A DNA stretch of 64,000 nt from Dacryopinax spathularia (lineage: Eukaryota; Basidiomycota; Dacrymycetes; Dacrymycetales; Dacrymycetaceae): assembly GCA_037974965.1 (NCBI GenBank), contig JBBPFI010000006.1, positions 558,001 through 622,000 of the forward strand. The letters are read 5' to 3'. Numbering within the stretch: the first letter of the stretch is position 1; every line of letters begins with the position of its first letter. The position numbers and the translations under genes are program-made. Positions 11,991 through 22,892 of this stretch are shown one piece after another. A model generated the notes under the pieces. That model was given only the letters and a program-made list of their open reading frames with translations, had not been told where the DNA came from and ran no database searches.

Positions 11991-13313
11991 GGCGATGACC
12001 GCAGAGCTACAGCTAACCCTTCGCAGGTCTTATATAGACAACGCATCATACAGCAGCGCTTCCATTTGTCAAGTTCTATGAGTGATCCAATTGTGTCCTT
12101 ACATCCCGGATATACCCTTGCGCGTGACAGATCCTTGTAAAGTCGAATGGACCACGCTGAAAAGATCGTCCGGTCGAGATCGTCAGGGATCAACGCAGGA
12201 GACTTGCGGCTGCCTGACCAATATGGTTCTATCACCCAAGATAGTCGTACAGCACATAGCAAGCGGTGGATTCGACGGGATTTCGGCAGATCAATGTTGA
12301 GCGGCTCCGGAGAAGTCCAGCTCAACTTCGGGCTCGAAGACCGTCCCAGAACAAGGGTGCGGATATATCGCATAATTCAACTCCATCCATCCCGCATAGA
12401 GGTTAGAGGATGCTAGAGACAAGGCCAGGAGCAAAATGAGCAGATAGTCCGACGTCAACGAATTTGATGGAGAAGGGCAGGGAGTCTTCAAACGCATTCT
12501 ATGCCAAGGCGACGGATCATGAAGCCGTTCTGATAAGCATGAGAGTATCTCAAGAAGCGACATAGAGCTGGCAGTCTGATTTCATGTTCCGCCATGACAG
12601 CACAGAATGAAGGATTTGGCAGTACTATAATCATGTTGTGGTACGACAACAAAGGTCGAACATCGTCAGATGTAGAAGCGCCGGTACATCTGTGGCTGTG
12701 CCCATTGCTGCCGAAAATCACACTCGCTGGTATTCTTCGCATCTTTGCACATCACCGTCATCTTCTTACCCCCGATGCGGTTGATGAAACGAACAAGAAA
12801 CCAGCCAGTCTTGCACGGCAAGATATCCTATGAAATGTGTGCGGTTTTGGCTTGCGTGAATCCGCATGAAACATGGGGGAACTGTACATTTCTATTGACT
12901 CGGCTTGGGAGTCCTGATGTGGCCGGTGGTATGCTGCGCTTCCAAGTCCCGCTCCATACCTCTCTCGTCGTCAAGGATGCTTGTGTGATGCGCTCTCAAT
13001 GAATGCGATCTTGAAAGCATGGGGGTGTCCAATGAACCGGTCCTTGTGTTCTGAGATGAAGAACGGAATGTCGTTATGAGGTGACGTGAAGCGATAAAAG
13101 CGATAAAAAGATCGTCATCGGACGCCTTCCGTCCTCGGCGAACCTTCTACAATGTACACTTGGGGTTTTCGTTCATTGCTACCGTGCAATAAGAAAGGCA
13201 CGGTGGAGTGAACGCGGAGAGACGGGGACTTGGACGACGTAGATTGATGCAATTGCCCGTTTTGACGTCACTGCGTTCGCTCGCCGATCGCGCAGGAGCA
13301 GGACGGCAGAGAC
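11991..13313. other. Intergenic, no gene recognised
   Basis: About 1.3 kb between two divergent starts (P2 leftward, Con-6 gene rightward). A hydrophobic stretch on the minus strand near 12400 (YLLILLLALSLASSNLYAGW) is the only protein-like signal and does not connect to a gene I can define. Confidence 0.45.
13263..13270 (+). promoter_or_regulatory. CRE palindrome TGACGTCA upstream of Con-6 gene
   Basis: Perfect 8-bp ATF/CREB palindrome, 136 bases before the Con-6 ATG and about 44 bases before its TATA box. Atf1-type bZIP factors bind this site in fungi and drive stress and spore genes. Confidence 0.55.
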
Positions 13314-13321
13314 TATATATT
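13314..13321 (+). promoter_or_regulatory. TATA box of Con-6 gene
   Basis: TATATATT, 85 bases upstream of the ATG at 13406; fits a strongly inducible small gene. Confidence 0.55.
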
Positions 13322-13405
13322 GGGTACATTCCTTGCTGAGTTGGATCGCAAACCCTTGTCAGCCAGAGCGTACGAAAACCATAACATACGTAACTGGAAA
13401 TCACC

Positions 13406-13830
13406 ATGTCGACAGGCAACGTTATTGGAGGCTACAAGTAAGTGCAGTCGCGGTTGATCATGGCCCAAGCAAAAATTCTGAAACCGCTTCCACAGAGCCG
13501 CAACTAAGAACCCGAACGTGAGCGACGAAGCTAAGGAGCATGCCGCTCAGAAAGTGAAGGAGCTTGAGAACTCGGAAGAGCGGCAGAAGGAGCTGAACCA
13601 GCCTCAGGGCGGCAATCCAGTTCGTCCCCATGCCCTTCCTGAAACGAGGTCGTGGTGCTGACATGTCTGCACAGGGCAACATTATCGGTGGCTATAAGGC
13701 TACCCTTGCCCGAGACGACCGGTCCGACGTGAGTACTTCCTTATGAATCAGTAGAATGATTTGCTCATCGGCGCTGTAGGAGGCGAAACAGCACGCTAGG
13801 GAGGTCCTCGAGCAGGAGGGTGAGGCTTGA
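13406..13830 (+). CDS. con-6: Conidiation-specific protein 6 (Con-6) family, 86 aa
   Basis: Small hydrophilic protein of the Con-6 family, whose founder in Neurospora accumulates in conidia. Four exons: 13406-13437, 13496-13619, 13675-13728 and 13780-13830 (introns 58, 55, 51 nt); the sum is 261 nt. Two tandem Con-6 repeats are visible. The first begins GNVIGGYKAATKNPNVSDEA and continues KEHAAQKVKELE; the second begins GNIIGGYKATLARDDRSDEA and continues KQHAREVLEQEG. Both show the invariant GG-YK-A and DEAK-HA cores. Repeat 1 spans exons 1-2 and repeat 2 spans exons 3-4, so the duplication kept its intron position after the YK/EAK segments only roughly. The function is not known at molecular level; stress or desiccation tolerance is suspected. 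A CRE and a TATA box lie upstream. Confidence 0.93.
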
Positions 13831-14282
13831 AGTGGAGGTCGCATCTCTGGAACTGTATCCTTAGGTCTGCATGTATGAAATATAAGAATCTCGTTCCTGT
13901 CCGGCGCTCAATGTTAGCCTACAACTGTTCGTGTGTGGGTATGTGCTGGTGTGTAGGACTCCAGGACAAACTGCACGGTTGTCAATCCAGCAGGCAAGAG
14001 GATGAGGTGGACGCGCGAAGAAAGAAAGAGACGGCTTTACGCGTCATGAAATGCCTCCGTGAAAGCCGGCTGATCGTGGAGGACTCATCGGTAGACGCCG
14101 TAAGCGTAGAAACGTTGGATAGACCGCATAGACTTGCTTTCCTATTGGCTTCAATAAAGCAGAACTAGAGCGACAACGGACTAGATTGTACCTATAACTG
14201 TGGACAGAAGAGAAGTCAGAGCCAAGTCAACCGCGTACGCAGGTCTTCCGGCACTCGAGAATAAGCGCGCCTCTTGCTTGGA
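13831..14282. other. Intergenic
   Basis: 3' flank of the Con-6 gene and promoter of the SQS1 homologue. No other feature recognised. Confidence 0.55.
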
Positions 14283-17200
14283 ATGACGAGAGGTAACAAT
14301 ACGCCTCAACGAGGCCGAGGTACGCCGCGTGGAGGACGCGGAGGAGGGAGAGGAGGAGGATCAGGGAGGGGTACGCCGCGTGGATCAGGCTTCAACACGC
14401 CTCGAGGCCGTGGACGCGGTCGAGGTGGCTGGGGTGGAAGCTCGGCGCACTGGGAGATAGAGTATGAAGCCCAGCGTACGTCCCTAGTGCTCGCGCGGCA
14501 CTCTACTAACATGGGATGAGCAGAAGTGATGGCCACCCTTGGTATTCCCTACGACTCTCCCTATCGTGGGCGAGGAGGTCCTAACTCCCAAGCTGGGCGA
14601 GGCGGTCGAGGTCGAGGGTTTCAGCCATTCATCCCCAAGCCTAAGCGAGGCGGCGGCCTTGGCTACAGGCAAATACCGGACGACAGTCCACCTTATGCCT
14701 GGTCACGGCCTACACCATCTCGTCCCAACGCAGCCGGACGGCGTGCGGACGGAAGAGATCGACCGCTCTTGCAGCCTATTGTCTTTGTACGATCTGGCAC
14801 TCTATTCGAGAACAAGGACGACCTCTTGAAACCGGAAGTGCGAGATGTGGACGAGGGGCAGGAAGAAACTGCGCAGTGGCTACAGAAGGCGTTTGAGCGA
14901 GCACAGGAGATCGAGGCACAGAGAGAGGCTGCAGAGCTTGAGGAACTTGGGGCAGAGGAGCTGGTTAGCGGGATGAGCGGGACGCAGACGCCGGGAGATG
15001 GGCTGGAGGAATTAGTCGCGCAAGCGGTTATGCCGGGCGTATTCCTGCAAGCGCAAACCAGGACTTCGGTGGCTCTGGATTCCACACCCGCAGCAAAGGA
15101 GGAGGAAGATCTGGAGAGCGAGGAGGAGGACAAGGTCGTCTACGTTGCCCCGGCGCAGAAGATGGTGAACATCAGTGAAACGACAGCAGTACCGACTATG
15201 TCTGCGCCTGAGGCGGTGGAACAAGCGACGTCCGAATTACCCGTGGTTACCGTCGTGGCGGAGACGCAACCCACACCTGATCCTACACCGCTCCCCGTTC
15301 CGGAAGCGCAACTGCCTGCACTCGACCCCGCCATCATCAGTGTCTCCCTGCCGCATTCGGTTGACCCATCTCGGGCACCTACTCCGCCGACTCTTATGAA
15401 CCCCTTCCCCTCCGCCCCAGCGCTTTCCAGTCTACTAGCACGTTTCAAGGCCTCGCCATCTGTTCGCAGCCCGGCGGAGGGCACGGCAAGCGCTGCTTCT
15501 ACGCCCGCTCTTGCGAGCGGAGCGTTGACTCCTGTTGAAGCTGAGCTCGGAGAGAAGGTCCAGGGACAGCAGGTCGAAGGAAATGCCGAGGCAGAAAGTA
15601 GCAGGGTTGTAGATGCCGTAACAGCTCTCTTGGAGGATGTCACCACGCCGCCTGTACCAGAGGCCAACCAACGCGAAGCCGGACCTTCGGCAGAGCCCGT
15701 CGAGCTGGCGGTTCCAGTTTCGCCCACATTCCCCTTCCCGACCGGGTCAAAGGAGGTGCCGTCATTCGCCAGCTTCACATTCTCTTCCTCCTTCTCCCCG
15801 CGCAAGGCTGCCGAAAGTCCCGCACAAGACAAGGGCAAAGGCAAAGCGAAGAAACCGCTGAAGCGGAAGGAGATCAAGCGACTCCGGCGAGCAGCCGCTC
15901 GTCGGCGGACGAGAATGTCGATGCCCTGTGGTGAGGAGGAAGGCGCACCGCGGATAGGAGACTCGGATCTGGAATGGGGGAGCGATGGACCACCTGTACG
16001 GGTCCCTGGCGAGCCTGGCCAGGCTGACAGTGACGAGGAAAGTGATGAAGATGGTAATGCAGCGTTCACAGCTGCTGCCGACGGCCTGGTCCATGCTATG
16101 GGCGGGATGGACATGGATGACCTGGAGGAAGATGCTTTGGCGAGATTCGCACTGAGCGTAGGTGCGGGCCAGATGAGCATCGCAGACTTGGACGTGGAGG
16201 AAGAGTGGAAGAGGGAGAAGGGTGATCGGGATTCTTCTGGCAGCGATGAAGATGACAGCGATGAGGAGGATGAAGATGAAGAGGACGACAGTGAAAGTGA
16301 CGAATTTGAGGCCGAGCTCCGGGAGGTAGAGAAACAGCTTGTTGGCGAGAGCGACGAAGATAGTGAGGACGACGATGATGAAGAGGATGATGAACCGGTT
16401 GCTGGTCCGTCAGGAGGGTTCAAAGCCCGTCTTGCGCGAGCTGCCGCCAAAGGGGCAGCAAAGAAATCCAAGTGGCGTCTCAACTATGACGAAGAGGACA
16501 AGGAAGATACCGACGATGCGGCGCTCTTCGAGGGTAACCTCGCTTGGAAGGACGACGGTGACCTGATCGAGGAGATTCAAGCTGTTCTGGATGACAACCA
16601 GGATATTCTCACTGGGAGAGATAGGAAGAGTCGCAAGAAGCTGTTTTCCGCTATACGGGACGGGGAGTTCGCCGGTCTTATAGATGAGGATGATGACCTC
16701 TTCCTCAGCTCCATGGGTGAGTGAATCTTACTAGCATACACGGTCGGCGCTCATGTCGTCGCAGTCAAGAGCAAGAAGAAGAAGCGAAACGATTTGCCGC
16801 CGGAGCTGCAGATTTTGTGGGACAAGGATCGTGCGAAGAAAGCAGAGTACAAGCGCCTACGAGCTCTGGAGCGCAAAGAGCGGGAAGCCACCTTGTTCAA
16901 GTCTCGCAAAGACAAGAACAAGAAGGACTGGAAGGCGAAGTTTGACGATCCGGAATCGACTTTCGAACCCAAGTATGAAGAAATTACGGACATGTATTCG
17001 CTCGAGCGCATGATCCGCCTGTTCTTGCAGGACAAGAACAAGATGACTCTGGCTCTTCCAGCCATGGAGAAAGAGAGCCGGCGGCGTGTGCACTTGCTCG
17101 CGGAGTGCTTCAAACTGAAGAGCCAGAGCAAGGGGAACGGGGTCGGACGATACCCCATGTTGATCAAGACTACTCGGTCGGGCACGAACAACGACGAGGA

Positions 17201-17557
17201 GAAGATCGCAAGGATTTTAGATGCATGCAAGGAAGCCGGCATGGATAGCAATATGGCAGCGTTCAATAGGGCTTACTACCGGAAGAAGGACAAGGGTGCA
17301 AGTAAAGGCACCGCAAGGCATGTTGAGGGGCAGATCGTTGGTGAGAAGGCGGCCAAGATCGGAGAGTCGAACGTGGGTTATAAGATGCTGCAACTCATGG
17401 GGTATGTCGTCCGCTGATTGTGGCTGAGGGGAGTTGCTCACATATGGCATTTAGGTGGTCTGAGGGCGACAGGATCGGGCTCCAGGACAACGGCATTATC
17501 GATCCACTTACTGCGCGTATCAAGCGCACCAAGCTGGGCTTGGGTGCGGCTTTCTGA
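14283..17557 (+). CDS. SQS1: SQS1-like R3H and G-patch protein (Prp43 cofactor)
   Basis: Homologue of yeast Sqs1/Pfa1, which activates the DEAH helicase Prp43 in pre-mRNA splicing and ribosome maturation. Four exons: 14283-14475, 14524-16716, 16765-17401, 17455-17557; 1041 residues. The N terminus is a Gly/Arg-rich RGG-like region (RGGRGGGRGGGSGRGTPRG). A long disordered Pro/Ala/Glu region follows, then acidic tracts near residues 640-690 (DSDEEDEDEEDDSESDE). The R3H domain centres on ESRRRVHLLAECFKL near residue 880. The C-terminal G-patch reads IGESNVGYKMLQLMGW, then GLQDNGIIDP and KRTKLGLG, and is split by the last intron inside MG-W. Length and order (RGG, acidic, R3H, G-patch) match fungal Sqs1. 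The large minus-strand frame under exon 2 is only its Ser-rich shadow. Confidence 0.92.
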
Positions 17558-17978
17558 AAGCGGCCTTCACTCGGTCCATCCATCTGTAACAGTGCACCGT
17601 GCAATCAAACTAGACCCCGAACATGTGATGAGACATTGTAGCATTTTGTCATTCGATAGAAATCCATCGCTCTTCCGGCCTTCCATCGAAACGTACGTCT
17701 GATGACTACAATAAGCCCGCATACTGCGACTGTCCAAAAATAACATTCCGCTGCGTGGCGCAACGGACGGCTGAATGCGGCGTCAGCGGATGTCTCATCG
17801 TGCGCAGCATCGTTGTGGCTGTGCTCTCCATAAGGTGGGGCCAGCCCACCATCAGCCGTCCGCCTCTTCCTCACCCGTCTCAAGTGAATTCTCTGCTCTC
17901 TGCTACCGTCACTCTCTTGAACCTCTGTTTTGCTTGCTTTCTCGTATATCGCACCTTTCTACCGCTAGATCTCCGTCC
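17558..17978. other. Intergenic
   Basis: Between SQS1 and the His-rich membrane protein; pyrimidine-rich just before the next ATG. No other feature recognised. Confidence 0.55.
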
Positions 17979-19065
17979 ATGAAGGCGCTTTCCGCCGCAG
18001 TACTTGGCGTAGCTGCGCTTGGTACGCTTGCTGAACGAGCATATACCAACACGGTGGCTGACCTTCTTGTCTGCAGCACTCCAGGCAAGCGCAGCTCCCC
18101 TCCGAGTTGACGTCTTTGTTGCATCTCCTGCATCTCCTATCCCTGTCGAAGATGCCCTCAAGCACACGAACGGCCGCCCGAACGTCCCCGTCCGCATACC
18201 GGGTTACGGCTTCGTGAGCGCTGCTGGCGAGGCCGTACGGCATCCCACCGTACAAGGCGGCGAAGCACAGGAGAAGAAGCTGCACTGGGTCTATCGGCCA
18301 GCTGCAGGCGAAGAGGGCATAGTGAACATGTCCGAAGCCGGCGTATCTCCCTATGAGCAGAAGCAGGCCTTCCGGCACTGGGTCATGACGCATCCCGACA
18401 TCCAGCACGACGACGGCATCGGGCACCTAAGGCTGCGACCGGTGGACCCAAGTCATATGCGGGGAATGCGTCACGGTTGCGAGAAATCCTGGAAGAACCC
18501 CTTCACCCGGCTTGCCAACTCGTTGCGCGAGGCACTCGGTTTCGCACCTGTAGCCCAGTTTCGTCCTCACGCTCGTCCACACCACCCATCCCAAACGACC
18601 GACATGATGTTCACGGACGGTGTTGTGTTCGGCAGCTATGACTTGCACGAAAAGGACGACCGCATGATGCGCCGACCCGACTCTCGCTGGCCGATGCCCT
18701 TCCATCACCAGGGTCAAGGAAGACATCATCGCTTCCACCATCATCGCGGCGGCGACTGGCACAAGAAGCCATTCTCCCGCCGCGTCATGCACGCTCTTTA
18801 CATTCTTGGTCCTGTCGAAGGCCGTATTGTCGCCTTCGTGCTCGGTCTTGGCATTGGTGCCCTCATTCGCGTCGTCTTTGTCATGGGTGTCCTCGCCTTC
18901 CGCTCGCTTTCCGGCCACAACAGGCGAATCATGTTAAGCGAAGAGGATGAGCTACCAGAGCCGATCGTCGTTGAGCGGGTGTACGAAATTAGGGAGAAAG
19001 AGGAGGCTCCTGCATACACTGCTGTTGTCAAGGATGGCGAGAAGACTCTCGCTCCTCCTAGCTAA
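17979..19065 (+). CDS. Secretory-pathway His-rich protein with one C-terminal helix
   Basis: Function not known. Exons 17979-18021 and 18077-19065 (55-nt intron) encode 343 residues. A classic signal peptide (MKALSAAVLGVAALALQASA) is created only when the intron is spliced. The luminal part is followed near residue 225-245 by a His-rich tract (FHHQGQGRHHRFHHHRGG). One long hydrophobic helix (GRIVAFVLGLGIGALIRVVF, continuing to LAF) lies near residue 265-290, and a short charged cytosolic tail contains PEPIVVERVYEI. Topology is therefore type I: lumen or exterior, helix, cytosol. The His tract suggests metal binding, an inference only. It looks like a basidiomycete-specific hypothetical protein. 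Confidence 0.85.
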
Positions 19066-19523
19066 GAACCGCACTCTTTTTTCACCTCTTGCCTTTCCTT
19101 TGCCCGGAGATTGCTCTAGGTTGTACTGTATACAGTGGGACGGATTGTGATTGAACAACCGTTTGACAGTTTTCTTTGACATGTAGGCTCTTGATGTGGA
19201 CTATACTATCAATCTCACTTCTATTTGCTGCTAACAAGACTGTTGATGTTGATTTGCGAAAGAGGAAGGCTTTATCGCTTGGCAGTTGGATAGGCTTTTG
19301 TAGATTGCGGTAGAACCGTCTCGAAGCCCAGGAAAGCGCGCGCAAACAACGTTGCGGGTATGTGGCGGTGCTGCGCGTCGTGGGCAACTTTTTAAAGGCC
19401 TGTCCCGCATCATTGCGTTCCCCGCCATAAAACACGCCCGTCACCGCCTGTAGAAAACCCCCCTCTACACTTTTTCCTCCCTTCTCTTTACTTTCCTAAT
19501 TCACCGCAGAACGCACTGTAATC
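19066..19523. other. Intergenic, promoter of SSE1
   Basis: Contains a TTTTTAAAGG element near 19390 and a pyrimidine-rich tract just before the SSE1 ATG. I looked for canonical heat-shock elements (alternating GAA/TTC blocks) and did not see a clear one. Confidence 0.5.
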
Positions 19524-22090
19524 ATGGCAAGCGTTGTCGGTATTGATTTGGGCAACCTCGGTAGCAAGGTGCGTATATGCGGTCGACTTGCCCATTTGGG
19601 ATCAGAAGCTGACTTCGGCCATTCAGGTCGGCGTTGCCCGGCAAAGGGGTATCGATATCGTCGTGAATGAGGTATCAAACCGCGTTACTCCGTAAGTAAC
19701 ATTCTCTCCTAGCTCGAGTGAACAGGATACTCATGGGCGCTTACAGCTCGTTAATATCGTTCGGCCCCAAAGCGCGTGCGATCGGAGAGGCCGCGAAGAC
19801 GATGGAGACCGGTAACTTCAAGAACACCATTGGGTCGCTGAAGCGTCTCGTTGGGCGGTCCCTCAATGACCCTGAGGTGTCCGAGATTGAGAAGAAGTTC
19901 ATCAACGCCCAGCTTGTGGATGTGAACGGTCAAGTGGGTGTTAGTGTAAGTACCACCCAACGTATATGCGCATGAACAGGATGCTAACATGACTTCAGGT
20001 GATGTACCGCGGTGAGCGGAAGACATTCTCCGCAACACAGCTCCTCGCCATGTACCTGGGCAAGCTGGGGTCGATTGCCGCCAAGGAGCTGCAGCAAGAT
20101 GTGACGGATTGCGTGATTGCGGTTCCCGGTTGGTACACCGAGATTCAGCGTCGGGCTGTCATGGATGCCGCCTTCATCGCTGGCCTCAACCCTCTTCGCC
20201 TCATCAACGATACCACCGCCGTCGCCCTCGGGTATGGTATCACCAAGTCCGACCTTCCTCCACCTGAGACCCCTCGCCATGTCGTCTTCGTGGACGTTGG
20301 CCACTCCAATTACTCGGTAGCCGTTGTCGCCTTCGCCCAGGGCCAGCTGACCGTGAAGTCCATGGCTTACGACCGTCACTTCGGTGGCCGTGACTTCGAC
20401 TACGCTCTTGTGCAACACTTCGCTGAGGAGTTCAAGGGCAAGTACAAGATCGACGTTCTCTCCAACCCTAAGGCTGTTTTCCGCCTTGCTACAGCCTGCG
20501 AGCGCCTGAAGAAGATGCTGTCCGCGAATAATGAGGCACCTCTTAACGTCGAGTCCATCATGAACGACGTGGACGCGTCCTCAAAACTCACCCGAGAGCA
20601 GTTCGAGGAGCTCATCGCTCCGCTACTTGCTCGCGTGCACGTCCCGCTGGAGGAGGCCCTTCGTGAGGCTCAGCTGACCCCGGCTGACATCTTCGCTGTC
20701 GAGCTCGTTGGCGGTTCCACCCGTATTCCCGCTATCAAGTCGCGTATCCAGGAGTTCTTTGGCAAGCCGCTCTCTACCACTTTGAACGCTGATGAGGCTA
20801 TTGCCCGTGGCGCAACTTTCGCCTGCGCTGGTCTCTCGCCTCGCTTCAAGCTCCGCTCTTTCGCTGTGAACGATATCGCTCTCTATCCCATCAAGATCTC
20901 ATGGCAACCGTCGCCCGAGGACGAGGGCGAGGAGCCGGAAGCCATCGTGTTCCCTCGGGGCAACAGCATTCCTTCCACCAAGACCCTCAAGTTCACCCGG
21001 AGTGCACCCTTCGAGCTCGAGGCGTCCTATGCGGATCCCTCGACTCTCCCCGGTAAGATCAACCCTTGGATCGGCAAAGTCACAGTCAAGAGCGTTGGCG
21101 ATGTGGTCCCTGCAACCGTAAAGGTTCGGACACGCCTGAACCTTCACGGCATCTTCAGCTTCGAGGGTGCTTTCATTGAGAAGACCGAGATCGTGGAAGA
21201 GGACGTGCCGCCTGCAGAGGGCGAGGCTGCTGAGGGCGCTCCGCCGCAGAAGAAGCAGAAGAAGGTTGTAAAGAGGACCGATGTTCCCGTTGTGGCAGGT
21301 GGACTTGCTCTCGATAGCTCCATCCTCAACAATCAGCGTGAGCTGGAGGGTCAGATGATTGCCGAAGACAAATTGGTGCAGGACACCGAGGTATGTACTA
21401 ACCGCCTTGAGGTTTACACAATGGATTACTGACATTTTCGTGTAGGATCGTAAGAATGCGCTTGAGGAGTACATCTACGATATGCGGCAAAAGCTGGACG
21501 ACCGCTATGCGGCATTCGTGCAGCCGAAGGAGAAGGAAGCCCTGACTGCCAAGCTGGCCGAGGCAGAAGACTGGCTGTACACTGAGGAAGGCGAGGACGC
21601 ACCGAAGTCTGCATACGTCTCCCGGCTGGACGCCTTGAAGGCCCTTGGTGATCCCATTGCCAAGCGGTACCTGGAGTCTGAGAACCGTGCTCGCGCTGCA
21701 GCAGCCTTGCGCGAGACGATCAACACCTATCTGTCTCAGGCGCAGTCTGACGACGAGAAGTATGCGCACATCAGTGCGGAGGACAAGCAGAAGGTCATCG
21801 AAAAGGCTGCCAATGCGCAGTCATGGCTCGAGAACTCGCTGGTCAAGATCTCTGAGCGGCCGAAGAACGTCGACCCTGTCATCACATGCGCCGAGATCGA
21901 CAAGAAGCGCGACGAGCTCATTTTCTTCGCCAACCCCATCATGACGAAGCCCAAGCCGAGGGCTGAGGCGCCTGCCAACGCGCAGAACAACAACGCCAAC
22001 CAGCAGGCGCCTCCTCAGCCTCCTAAGGAGGAGACGATGGAACCCTCCGAGGAGGCGGGCCCTAAGGTTGAGGAGATGGATGTCGACTAA
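19524..22090 (+). CDS. SSE1: Hsp110 chaperone / Hsp70 nucleotide-exchange factor
   Basis: Cytosolic Hsp110 of the Sse1/Pss1 type, which exchanges nucleotide on Hsp70 and holds unfolded clients. Five exons: 19524-19568, 19627-19691, 19747-19945, 19999-21390, 21446-22090; 781 residues. The ATPase domain starts MASVVGIDLGNLGSKVGVAR, followed by NDTTAVALGYGI, FVDVGHSNYSV and ELVGGSTRIPAIK. Hsp110-specific wording (VVNEVSNRVTPS, FGPKARAIGE) separates it from Hsp70. The substrate-binding region carries an acidic loop, then QKKQKKVVKRTDVPV and a helical lid ending in KVEEMDVD, without the EEVD of Hsp70. The introns cluster at the 5' end, as is common in this gene. It is slightly longer than yeast Sse1 (693). 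Confidence 0.96.
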
Positions 22091-22417
22091 GGGCTGGGTT
22101 AGACTTACGACTATACTGGAGACTGTTGTGGGGTGTGGCATAGATGATATCCCGAATTGTATCTGACTATTCTAGTGCAATGGAATGCTATAGAGACGAA
22201 CGCCGGAATGCCCCGTTACTTGTGAGAGATACATTCGATAGCTTATACAACAAGAGCTCAAAGGAGCGTCCGTTCACCACATGCTTTGGCCTTGCCGCTT
22301 CACGGATTCCACAACGATCTTATGTCCGGTGTCTGGTACAAAGGTGAGGAAATGCCTGGTCGGGTTCCCAGTCTGACGTACGGAAGTGAGGGCACAAGCA
22401 GCTAAATCCGCAACACC
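22091..22417. other. Intergenic between convergent genes
   Basis: 3' flanks of SSE1 and DAD4, which converge. Nothing else recognised. Confidence 0.55.
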
Positions 22418-22734
22418 TCATTTCGGTTCGGGCATGATACCGATCGCCTCCAGGTTGTATCGTACGTTCTTGCTGTAGATTGTGAACAGATTCGCTGCGA
22501 TGGCGGTATCCATGTGTCCGACAGCAATCTCCTGCATGAAATGTTGGTTATCCGCCTTGAGGGTCGCAGCGGGCGGCTCACGTTGGCACAGTGGTTCATC
22601 TCTAGGATAGCTTCATTGCACTTTTCCTATTCATTGTAAGTCAACATCATCGGGATGCAGCGACCGGCACATACCACATTCTTGATTATGCGTTCTAGAA
22701 GGACGGCTTGTCGCTCTTCATGGGGGTTGTCCAT
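22418..22734 (-). CDS. DAD4: DASH/Dam1 complex subunit Dad4, 72 aa
   Basis: Kinetochore subunit of the DASH ring that couples chromosomes to spindle microtubules. Three exons on the minus strand: 22675-22734, 22582-22626 and 22418-22531 (introns 48 and 50 nt), together 219 nt. The protein begins MDNPHEERQAVLLERIIKNV, continues EKCNEAILEMNHCANEIAVG and ends in IYSKNVRYNLEAIGIMPEPK. It has 72 residues, the same length as yeast Dad4, with the diagnostic NPHEE, EKCN-AI-E-N and NLEA segments. It is mostly helical. The start lies only 158 bp from the start of SEA4 on the other strand. The gene is too fragmented to be seen as a single open frame. Confidence 0.95.
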
Positions 22735-22892
22735 GGTGGTCGCTGCTGATGAGGGACGCGTTCGTTCACGCGTCGGTTCCGCATACCAGCGCGTAAGGGA
22801 CCGGACGACGAGCTCCTAAAGCAGCCTACGAGGCCAAGCCGATTCAAGCCATCCCAGCTCAATGATGGTCGTCATACCATTATAGACCCTCC
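22735..22892. promoter_or_regulatory. Short divergent promoter, DAD4 / SEA4
   Basis: 158 bp separates the two start codons, so both 5' leaders and any core promoter elements must fit here. No TATA box seen. Confidence 0.55.

Noticed and set aside
12291-12563. Hydrophobic minus-strand frame (YLLILLLALSLASSNLYAGW) upstream of P2
   Set aside because: Tested as a further exon of P2 or a member of the T family; phases and motifs do not fit, so not called.
15140-16483. 447-codon minus-strand frame, Ser-rich
   Set aside because: Exact antisense of the acidic Asp/Glu codons of SQS1 exon 2 (GAN/GAR read backwards as serine); no motif of its own.
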